12,362 nt of DNA from JBEAOO01 sp041164825 (GTDB taxonomy: Bacteria > Pseudomonadota > Gammaproteobacteria > Burkholderiales > Burkholderiaceae_C), in NCBI GenBank assembly GCA_041164825.1, contig JBEAOO010000202.1:1-12362 (forward strand). Reading direction: 5' to 3'. The translations under genes and the position numbers were made by a program. Of the stretch, positions 1 through 6,250 are shown piece after piece (within the stretch, counting starts at the first letter, position 1; each line of letters begins with the position of its first letter). A model generated the notes under the pieces. It saw nothing but the letters and a program-made list of their open reading frames with translations, did not search any database and had not been told where the DNA came from.

Positions 1-609
1 GGCGTGGGCATGGACGTGGTGCGCAGCAACATCGAGGCGCTGCGTGGCACCGTGGCCATCAGCAGCGACACCGGGCAGGGCACCTGCATCGAGATTCGCC
101 TGCCGCTGACGCTGGCCATCATCGATGGCTTCTTGATCGGCGTGGGCCACTCCAAGTTCATCTTCCCGCTCGAATCGGTGGTGGAGGTGATCGAGAGCCG
201 CGCCACCGAAACCGCGTTCGACACCCGCGGCCGCAGCTGCGTGGAGTTGCGCGGCCAGGTGCTGCCGGTGGTGAGCTTGCGCGCGCTGTATGCGCTTGAG
301 GCCGAGTCGCCCGAGCGCATCAGCGTGGTGGTGATTCAACACGCGGGCCAGCGCTTTGGCGTGATGGTCGACGTGCTGCTCGGCCAGCACCAAACCGTGA
401 TCAAACCGCTCGGCCGCATGTTCCGCAGCCTGCGCGGCGTGGCCGGCTCGTCCATCCTCGGCACGGGCGAGGTGGCGCTGATTTTTGACGTGGCTTCGTT
501 GCGCCAGTTGGCGCAGCAGCCCAGCCGCACGCCCGCGGCCCCCTTCCACAGCGCCGTTGCTGCGGCCGCTGACCATTCGCTCGCGACCCTCTCTCTGCAA
601 GGACATTGA
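1..609 (+). CDS. cheA: Chemotaxis histidine kinase CheA, C-terminal part (5' end cut by window)
   Basis: The reading frame is open from base 1, so this is the last 202 residues of a longer protein. The visible part starts inside the HATPase domain: GVGMDVV at residues 1-7 is the end of the G2-type ATP-lid motif typical of CheA, and TGQGTCIEIRLPLTLA closes the kinase domain. From about residue 40 to 170 follows the CheW-like regulatory domain (P5), seen in GQVLPVVSLRALY and in GVAGSSILGTGEVALIFDV. This domain docks CheW and receptors. A tail of about 30 Ala/Pro/Ser-rich residues ends the protein. CheA autophosphorylates on a His in its P1 domain (outside the window) and passes phosphate to CheY and CheB. 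The stop lies 2 bases before the receptor gene ATG, so the two are probably translationally coupled. The family call is secure; the class of CheA cannot be judged from this fragment. Confidence 0.95.
   Translation, partial: GVGMDVVRSNIEALRGTVAISSDTGQGTCIEIRLPLTLAIIDGFLIGVGHSKFIFPLESVVEVIESRATETAFDTRGRSCVELRGQVLPVVSLRALYALEAESPERISVVVIQHAGQRFGVMVDVLLGQHQTVIKPLGRMFRSLRGVAGSSILGTGEVALIFDVASLRQLAQQPSRTPAAPFHSAVAAAADHSLATLSLQGH
599..603 (+). promoter_or_regulatory. Ribosome binding site of the PAS chemoreceptor gene
   Basis: AAGGA inside the last codons of cheA ends 8 bases before the ATG at 612. This spacing favours ATG 612 over the in-frame TTG at 606, which would sit only 2 bases from the site. 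Confidence 0.7.
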
Positions 610-611
610 CC

Positions 612-3143
612 ATGACTCAACACACCCCTTCCTGGTTCGCTCGCGTGTTTGCGGGCAACGAGCTCCAAGAGGCTGCCGTGGCCTTGCAGCAGCAAGAGCG
701 CGCCCGCCTGGACGCCGAAGCGGCCCTGGCCGATGTGCAGCAACGCCTGGCCGCGGTGGAGTCGGAGCTGAAGGTGCGCACCGACATCATGAACGTCACC
801 AGCATCGTCTCGGAGGCCGACAAAAAGGGCGACATCGTCAGCATCAACCAAAAGTTTGTGGAGGTGTCGAAGTACTCGCGTGAGGAGCTGATCGGTCAGC
901 CGCACAACACCACGCGCCACCCGGACATGCCCAAGGACACCTTCAAGCAGCTGTGGTCCACCATCGGCCGGGGCGAGATTTTTCGCGGTGTCATCAAAAA
1001 CCGCGCCAAAGACGGCACGCCGTATTACGTCGATGCTGTGGTGGCGCCCATCTTGGATGAGAAGGGCAAGCCGCTGAAGTATTTGGGCGTGCGCTACGAC
1101 ATCACCGAGGCCGAGATCGAGCGCCAAAACGCCAAGGGCATCTTGGCCGCCATCGATGCGTCGTATGCCTACATCGAGTTCAACCTCGACGGCACGGTGA
1201 TCCAGGCCAACAAAAACTTCCTGGGTCTGATGGGCTACCAGGCCGACGAGGTGCTGGGCAAGCACCACCGCTTGTTCGTGGATCCGGTGCAGTCGGCCTC
1301 GCACACCTACCACCAGTTCTGGCAAGACCTGGTGCAGGGCAAGGCCCAAAGTGATGTCTTCAAGCGCATCACCAAGATCGGCAAAGAGGTGTGGATCCAG
1401 GCCATCTACTCGCCCGTGAGCGATGAGATGGGCCGGGTGGTGAAGGTGGTGAAGATCGCCACCGACGTGACGGCCTCGCGCCTGCAGTCGGCCGACTTCG
1501 AGGGCCAGTTGCAGGCCATCGGCAAGGCGCAAGCGGTGATCGAGTTCGCCATGGACGGCAAGATCCTGAGCGCCAACCCCAACTTCTTGAACTTGATGGG
1601 CTATTCGCTGGCCGACATCCAGGGCCAGCATCACTCGATGTTTGTCGATCCGGCCCAGCGCAATGGCGTGGAGTACCGGCTGTTTTGGGACAAGCTCGGC
1701 CGTGGCGAGTACGACGCCGGCCAGTACAAGCGCATTGCCCGCGGCGGCAAAGAGATCTGGATCCAGGCCTCCTACAACCCGATTTTTGACCTCAGCGGCA
1801 AGCCCTACAAGGTGGTGAAGTACGCCTCCGATGTGACGGCCGAGGTGGAGGCCAACGCCATGCTGCGCCAGGCGGTGGAGCAGGCCCAGCAGGTGACCGT
1901 GGCGGCACGCTCGGGCGACCTGAGCCAGCGCATTCCGCTGGCGGGCAAGAGTGGCCCGATTGAGGCACTGTGCAGCGGGGTGAACGACATGATGGAGACC
2001 ACCGCGGTCATCATCAACGACGTGGGCCGCGTGCTGGGCGCGCTCTCGGGCGGCGACCTGACGCAGCGCATCACCCGCGAATACTCCGGCACATTCGCTC
2101 GCCTGAGCGCCGATGCCAACGCCACCAGCGAGGCGCTGAGCGGCATCATTGACGACGTGGGCCGGGTGTTCTCGGGCATCGCCAGTGGCGACCTGAGCCA
2201 GCGCATCACGCGCCAGGCCGAAGGCACGTTTGACCAGGTCAAGCAAGACGCCAACGCCAGCTGCGACAAGCTCGCCGGCATCATCGAAGACGTGCGTGCC
2301 GCGGCGGGTGCCTTGACCGGTGCCGCGGGTCAGGTGAGCGCCACGGCGCAAAGCCTGTCGCAATCGGCCAGCGAGCAGGCCTCGTCGGTGGAAGAAACCA
2401 CCTCGTCGATCGACATGATGTCGGCCTCGATCACGCAAAACAGCGACAACGCCAAGGTGACCGACAGCATGGCCACCAAGGCCAGCAAAGAAGCGCAAGA
2501 CGGCGGTCAGGCGGTGACACAAACCGTGACCGCCATGAAGCAGATCGCGCAAAAGATCTCCATCGTTGATGACATCGCCTACCAAACCAATTTGCTGGCG
2601 CTCAACGCGGCCATCGAAGCGGCGCGCGCGGGTGAACACGGCAAGGGCTTTGCGGTGGTGGCGGCCGAGGTGCGCAAGCTGGCCGAGCGCAGCCAAGAAG
2701 CGGCCAAGGAAATTGGCGACCTCGCGGCCAACAGCGTGTCCACCGCCGAGCGCGCGGGCAAGCTGCTCGACGAGATCGTGCCGAGCATCCAAAAGACCTC
2801 GGAACTGGTGCAAGAGATTGCCGCTGCCTCGCAAGAGCAAAGCCAATCGGTGACGCAGATTGGCGGCGCGATGAACCAACTCAGCAAGGCCACGCAGCAA
2901 AACGCCTCGGCGTCTGAGGAGCTGGCGGCGACGTCGGAGGAGTTGTCGGCCCAGGCCGAGCAGCTGCAAGAAGCGGTGGGCTTTTTTGGCAGCGGCGGTG
3001 ACTCGGCCGGCGCGGCCAAGCGCGGCCGGACCGAGGGCGACAGCGGTGGTGGCGGTGCACGCCGCTTCAACGCCGTGGCCACACCGCGCATTGCGGCGGT
3101 GAGCGGCACGCGCAGCGCCAACGGCAACTTCCGCCCGTATTGA
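612..3143 (+). CDS. Soluble methyl-accepting chemoreceptor with three PAS domains and tandem HAMP-like repeats
   Basis: The protein has 843 residues and no hydrophobic stretch long enough for a membrane segment, so it is a cytoplasmic receptor. A short coiled coil (about 17-56) precedes PAS1 (about 57-168). PAS1 is Aer-like, with a GQPHNTTRHPDMPK segment resembling the FAD-binding region of E. coli Aer. PAS2 (about 180-290) and PAS3 (about 302-412) resemble each other (HHRLFVDP/HHSMFVDP, EVWIQA/EIWIQA) and the PAS type seen in BdlA. Three GDLxQRI repeats follow near residues 434, 482 and 527 and look like tandem HAMP units. The signalling hairpin spans about 560-790, with the conserved tip around IAYQTNLLALNAAIEAARAG (about 655-674). 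A 50-residue Gly/Ala/Ser/Arg-rich tail ends in NFRPY. The likely role is aerotaxis or energy taxis through CheA and CheW; the ligand is inferred. A strict gene name is not justified. Confidence 0.93.
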   Translation: MTQHTPSWFARVFAGNELQEAAVALQQQERARLDAEAALADVQQRLAAVESELKVRTDIMNVTSIVSEADKKGDIVSINQKFVEVSKYSREELIGQPHNTTRHPDMPKDTFKQLWSTIGRGEIFRGVIKNRAKDGTPYYVDAVVAPILDEKGKPLKYLGVRYDITEAEIERQNAKGILAAIDASYAYIEFNLDGTVIQANKNFLGLMGYQADEVLGKHHRLFVDPVQSASHTYHQFWQDLVQGKAQSDVFKRITKIGKEVWIQAIYSPVSDEMGRVVKVVKIATDVTASRLQSADFEGQLQAIGKAQAVIEFAMDGKILSANPNFLNLMGYSLADIQGQHHSMFVDPAQRNGVEYRLFWDKLGRGEYDAGQYKRIARGGKEIWIQASYNPIFDLSGKPYKVVKYASDVTAEVEANAMLRQAVEQAQQVTVAARSGDLSQRIPLAGKSGPIEALCSGVNDMMETTAVIINDVGRVLGALSGGDLTQRITREYSGTFARLSADANATSEALSGIIDDVGRVFSGIASGDLSQRITRQAEGTFDQVKQDANASCDKLAGIIEDVRAAAGALTGAAGQVSATAQSLSQSASEQASSVEETTSSIDMMSASITQNSDNAKVTDSMATKASKEAQDGGQAVTQTVTAMKQIAQKISIVDDIAYQTNLLALNAAIEAARAGEHGKGFAVVAAEVRKLAERSQEAAKEIGDLAANSVSTAERAGKLLDEIVPSIQKTSELVQEIAAASQEQSQSVTQIGGAMNQLSKATQQNASASEELAATSEELSAQAEQLQEAVGFFGSGGDSAGAAKRGRTEGDSGGGGARRFNAVATPRIAAVSGTRSANGNFRPY

Positions 3144-3167
3144 TTCCAGCCCGACTGCACCCGCCCC

Positions 3168-3173
3168 AAGGAG
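3168..3173 (+). promoter_or_regulatory. Ribosome binding site of cheW
   Basis: AAGGAG lies 6 bases before the ATG at 3180. It is the best Shine-Dalgarno match in this operon and fits high CheW output. Confidence 0.75.
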
Positions 3174-3179
3174 CCCGCC

Positions 3180-3707
3180 ATGGCCAAAGAACAAAACGCG
3201 CTGTTGTGGGGCGGTGGGAGTGACGGCGCCCCGGCGCAGTACCTCACCTTCTCGCTCGGTGAGGAGGTGTTCGCGATGGACATCCGCACGGTGCGCGAAA
3301 TCATCCAGTACGGCCCCATGACCACGGTGCCGCTGATGCCCGCGTTTGTGCGCGGCGTCATCAACCTGCGCGGCGCGGTGGTGCCGGTGATTGATCTGCA
3401 ATCGCGCTTTGGGCGCGGCACGGCGCAGGTGGGCAAAAAGACCTGCATCGTGATTTTTGACGCCCTCATCGGCGGCGAGCGTGTGGAGCTGGGCCTGCTG
3501 GTGGACGCGGTGAGCGAGGTGATCGAAATCGCCGACGACCACATCGAGCCGCCGCCGAGTTTTGGCAGCGCCGTGCGGCGCGATTTCATCCGCGGCATGG
3601 GCAAGGTGGCCCAGCGCTTCGTGGTCATCCTGGAGCCCGACAAGGCTTTTGATGTGGATGACATGGCCCAGTTGTGCGAGGCCGCGCAAGCGGGCTCCAT
3701 CGCCTGA
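3180..3707 (+). CDS. cheW: Chemotaxis coupling protein CheW
   Basis: This 175-residue protein is a single CheW/SH3-like domain. It bridges chemoreceptor tips to the P5 domain of CheA in the cytoplasmic array. The domain starts near residue 20 (YLTFSLGEEVFAMDI), followed by VREIIQY and the family signature RGVINLRGAVVPVIDL at about 58-73. The second half includes LGLLVDAVSEVIEI and the IRGMGKV segment. Length is close to the usual 150-175 residues. Compared with minimal CheW it has an N-terminal extension of about 18 residues (Gly-rich, GGGSDGAP) and a short acidic/Ala-rich tail. The start at ATG 3180 is supported by a strong AAGGAG site. The gene is 36 bases after the receptor and 32 bases before cheR, on the same strand, consistent with one operon. 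Confidence 0.96.
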   Translation: MAKEQNALLWGGGSDGAPAQYLTFSLGEEVFAMDIRTVREIIQYGPMTTVPLMPAFVRGVINLRGAVVPVIDLQSRFGRGTAQVGKKTCIVIFDALIGGERVELGLLVDAVSEVIEIADDHIEPPPSFGSAVRRDFIRGMGKVAQRFVVILEPDKAFDVDDMAQLCEAAQAGSIA

Positions 3708-3739
3708 CCCCGCAACCGCAGCACAGCCGCCACACCCCC

Positions 3740-4555
3740 ATGCCCACCACCTTGCAAGACAGCACCTTCCAGCGCATCACCGCGCTGATGTACGACGCCG
3801 TGGGCCTGTCCTTCAGCGACAACAAAAAGGCGCTGGTGTCGAGCCGGCTGGCGCCGCGCATGCAGCGCCTGGGCATTGACGACTACGACGAGTACTACGG
3901 CCTGATTTCGGGCCCCGCCGATGGCGGCGAGTTTCAGATGGCGGTCGATTTGTTGACCACCAACGAGACCTATTTTTTTCGCGAGCCCACGCACTTTGCG
4001 CTGCTCGAAGCCGAGCTGGCGCGCACCCGGCCGCGCACGCTCTCGGTGTGGAGCGCGGCGTCGTCGTTTGGCGACGAGGCCTACACCATCGCCATGCTGC
4101 TCTCGGAGATGCAGGCCAAAGGCCAGATTGGCGACGACTGGCGCATTCTGGGCACCGACATCAGCGACCGCGTGCTGCGCAGCGCCATTGAAGCCGTGTA
4201 CCCCGAAGACCGCTTGCGCTTTGTGACGCCCGAGCGCTTGCGCCGCCATTGCTTGCGCGGTGAAGGCCCGTCTGAAGGCCTGGTGCAGATCCACCCGCGG
4301 CTGACCGAGCGCGTGCAGTTTGGCCAGCTCAACCTGTGCCAAACCATTGAAAACATCGGTCCCTTCGACATCGTGTTTCTGCGCAATGTGTTGATCTATT
4401 TTGACCTCGATACCAAGCGCGCCGTGGTCGACCGGGTGCTGACGCAATTGCGCCCCGGCGGCATCTTGTTCACCGGCATAGCCGAGGGCCGCGTGCCGTG
4501 CAGCTCGCCACTCACCTCGCTCGCACCGGGGGCGTTTCGCAAGGCAGCGTCATGA
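3740..4555 (+). CDS. cheR: Chemoreceptor glutamate methyltransferase CheR
   Basis: CheR transfers methyl groups from S-adenosylmethionine to receptor glutamates. The 271-residue protein has the N-terminal helical domain (about 8-85, with KKALVSSRLAPRMQRLG and NETYFFRE), then the Rossmann-like methyltransferase domain: WSAASSFGDEAY at 104-115, ILGTDIS, and FDIVFLRNVLIYFD. The beta-subdomain loop RGEGPSEGLV (173-182) is very like the RGTGPHEGLV segment of enteric CheR, the kind that binds receptor pentapeptides. Odd points are the substitutions in the SAM motif (enteric ASTGEEPY, here SSFGDEAY) and GIAEG where GHSE is usual. ATG 3740 is chosen because the family N-terminus begins there; a GTG at 3674 would overlap cheW and add residues without family character. 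No Shine-Dalgarno sequence is visible, so coupling to cheW translation is likely. The stop overlaps the cheD start (ATGA). Confidence 0.95.
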   Translation: MPTTLQDSTFQRITALMYDAVGLSFSDNKKALVSSRLAPRMQRLGIDDYDEYYGLISGPADGGEFQMAVDLLTTNETYFFREPTHFALLEAELARTRPRTLSVWSAASSFGDEAYTIAMLLSEMQAKGQIGDDWRILGTDISDRVLRSAIEAVYPEDRLRFVTPERLRRHCLRGEGPSEGLVQIHPRLTERVQFGQLNLCQTIENIGPFDIVFLRNVLIYFDLDTKRAVVDRVLTQLRPGGILFTGIAEGRVPCSSPLTSLAPGAFRKAAS

Positions 4556-5028
4556 GCGAGCACGGGCAAAGCCTTCGCGTGCAGGTGCTGCATCCAGGCG
4601 ATGTGGCCTTTGGCGAGCGCGGCGACCGGCTGGAGACGCTGCTGGGCTCGTGCGTCGCCATCATCCTCACCGACCCGCGGCGCACGCAGGCCGTGATGTG
4701 CCACTTCGTGCACTCGCGCCCCTCACCCGCCAACGACCCGCACAACGCCCACTTTGCTGAGGTGGCGCTGGGGGTGATGTACGCCACCTTGGTGAAGCGC
4801 GGCATCGCGCCCAAGCGCTGCGAGGCCTATGTGTACGGCGGCGGCAACATGTTCCCGGACATGAGTTCGTCCTCGCACGTGGGTGAGCGCAATGCCCGCT
4901 GGGCGCTCGATGCGCTGGCGCACGACAAGGTGCAGGTGGTGCACCACGACTTGGGCGGCCCCACTTACCGGCGCGTGGCGTGGACGGTGGGCGCCCAGGC
5001 GCCGCTGGTCACCCGCGTTCCCATTTGA
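4552..5028 (+). CDS. cheD: Chemoreceptor glutamine deamidase CheD
   Basis: CheD deamidates particular receptor glutamines to glutamates, maturing or tuning the receptor. The 158-residue protein shows the CheD core: HPGDVAFGERGDRLETLLGS, then Cys34 in LGSCVAI, and His51 in AVMCHFVHS. The Cys-to-His distance of 17 matches the catalytic Cys27/His44 pair of Thermotoga CheD as I recall it. The usual HxxLP wording after the His is replaced by HFVHS. Further on, YVYGGGNMFPDM (about 104-115) and VGERNARWALDAL match the family. The start is ATG 4552, which overlaps the cheR stop as ATGA, with AAGG at 4541-4544 as a modest ribosome site. The in-frame GTG at 4498 lies deep in cheR and is rejected. Position between cheR and cheB is typical for adaptation modules. 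Confidence 0.94.
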   Translation: MSEHGQSLRVQVLHPGDVAFGERGDRLETLLGSCVAIILTDPRRTQAVMCHFVHSRPSPANDPHNAHFAEVALGVMYATLVKRGIAPKRCEAYVYGGGNMFPDMSSSSHVGERNARWALDALAHDKVQVVHHDLGGPTYRRVAWTVGAQAPLVTRVPI

Positions 5029-5050
5029 GGCTCCTCTTTCAGAGATCGCC

Positions 5051-6154
5051 ATGAGCATTCGAGTTTTTGCGGTTGATGATTCCGCTTTGCTGCGCCAAAC
5101 GCTGCAGCAATTGCTGAAAGATGATGCCGACATCGAGTGGCTGGGCGCTGCGCCCAACCCGCTGATTGCCGCGCCGCTGATCCGCAAGCTCAAGCCCGAT
5201 GTGCTGCTGCTCGACATCGAGATGCCGGGCATGGACGGGCTGACCTTTTTGCGCCAGCTGATGGACGAGTCGCCCATCCCCACCGTCATTTGCTCAACGC
5301 TGACCGAGAAGGGCAGCAAGGTGGCGCTCGAAGCGCTGGCTGCCGGTGCCGTGGCCGTGGTGGCCAAGCCGCGCCTGGGCCTCAAACAATACCTGGAGGA
5401 CTCGCGCCGCGAGCTGGTGCAAACCTTGCGCGCCGCCGCGCGCTCGCGGCCCATGGCCCGCTCGGGCAGCACGGTGGCGGCGGTGGCTGCGGCGCGAGCC
5501 CAGCCCGCTACCGCCGACCGCAGCAGTGGCGTTCCGCTGGCCGCCGGCACCGCCGCGCTGGCCGGGCTGCACGCGCTGTCGATGAACAAGCCGGTGCTCA
5601 TCGGCAGCTCCACCGGCGGCACGCAGGCGATCGAATCGGTGCTGCTCTCGCTGCCCGCCGACAGCCCCGGCATCGCCATCGTGCAGCACATGCCCGAGCG
5701 CTTCACGGCCATGTATGCCGAGCGCCTGAACGGCGTGTGCGCGGTGCGCGTGCGCGAGGCCAAAGACGGCGACCGGCTGGAGCGCGGTGTGGTGCTGATC
5801 GCCCCGGGCGGGCGCCACATGCAGCTGCGCAAGGCCGGCGGCCAGTACTTCGCCGTCATCTCTGACGGACCGCAGGTGAACCGCCACAAGCCCTCGGTTG
5901 ACGTGTTGTTTCGCTCGGCGGCCGAGTGCGCCGGGCGCGACGCGCTGGCCATCATGCTCACCGGCATGGGCGACGACGGCGCGCGCGGCATGAAGCTGCT
6001 GCACGACAAGGGCGCCCGCACCATCGCGCAAAACGAAGCCACCTGCGTGGTGTTTGGCATGCCGGCCGAGGCCATCAAGCTGGGTGCGGTGGACGAGGTG
6101 CTGCCGATCCAGCTGGTGGCGCAGGCCATCACGCGCTTCGACGCGCGCGGTTGA
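5051..6154 (+). CDS. cheB: Chemotaxis response regulator methylesterase/deamidase CheB
   Basis: CheB removes methyl groups from receptor glutamates and deamidates glutamines when phosphorylated by CheA, closing the adaptation loop with CheR. The 367-residue protein has an N-terminal receiver domain (1 to about 125) with acidic pocket D9/D10, phosphoacceptor D55 (LLLDIEMPGMDG), S82/T83 and K106. A linker rich in Ala, Arg and Ser (about 128-178) follows. The C-terminal methylesterase domain (about 180-365) carries the full triad: S187 in IGSSTGGT, H213 in QHMPERF, and D309 in TGMGDDGA. Spacings S-H 26 and S-D 122 equal those of E. coli CheB (S164, H190, D286). Length is slightly above the roughly 350 usual, explained by the linker. 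ATG 5051 is chosen because the receiver begins there; upstream in-frame codons overlap cheD. It is the last gene of the chemotaxis operon in this window. Confidence 0.97.
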   Translation: MSIRVFAVDDSALLRQTLQQLLKDDADIEWLGAAPNPLIAAPLIRKLKPDVLLLDIEMPGMDGLTFLRQLMDESPIPTVICSTLTEKGSKVALEALAAGAVAVVAKPRLGLKQYLEDSRRELVQTLRAAARSRPMARSGSTVAAVAAARAQPATADRSSGVPLAAGTAALAGLHALSMNKPVLIGSSTGGTQAIESVLLSLPADSPGIAIVQHMPERFTAMYAERLNGVCAVRVREAKDGDRLERGVVLIAPGGRHMQLRKAGGQYFAVISDGPQVNRHKPSVDVLFRSAAECAGRDALAIMLTGMGDDGARGMKLLHDKGARTIAQNEATCVVFGMPAEAIKLGAVDEVLPIQLVAQAITRFDARG

Positions 6155-6189
6155 GTTGCCTCAGCGGCGGCGGCGTCGCGCGCGCTGCC

Positions 6190-6195
6190 TACAAT
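6190..6195 (+). promoter_or_regulatory. Candidate -10 element of serS promoter
   Basis: TACAAT lies 35 bases after the cheB stop and 55 bases before the serS ATG. No good -35 box sits 16-18 bases upstream; the region there is GC-rich. The call rests on the -10 match and on the need for a promoter between the chemotaxis operon and a housekeeping gene. Confidence 0.45.
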
Positions 6196-6219
6196 CCCCC
6201 GCTTGTGCCCCCTTGAAAC

Positions 6220-6238
6220 GGCAGCCCTGGTGGCTGTC
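6220..6238 (+). other. Small hairpin in the serS leader
   Basis: GGCAGCC and GGCTGTC pair over 7 bp (one G-T wobble) around a 5-base loop CTGGT. The structure ends 12 bases before the serS ATG, in a leader that has no recognisable Shine-Dalgarno site. Whether it regulates serS is not shown; it could be chance in GC-rich DNA. Confidence 0.35.
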
Positions 6239-6250
6239 CCCCAGCCGCCC

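Noticed and set aside
336..3689. Minus-strand open frame of 1117 codons antisense to the receptor and cheW
   Set aside because: It is a by-product of GC-rich codon bias: the translation is rich in Arg, His, Gly and Leu with no family motif, and the + strand genes explain the DNA fully. The same holds for minus-strand frames at 2579-4447, 4723-6315, 6161-7690, 7687-10221, 9345-11246 and 10768-12063.
3674..3739. GTG-initiated extension of CheR
   Set aside because: It overlaps the end of cheW and adds 22 residues before the normal family N-terminus.
4883..5050. Extension of CheB by 56 residues
   Set aside because: It runs through cheD in another frame; the receiver domain begins directly at ATG 5051.
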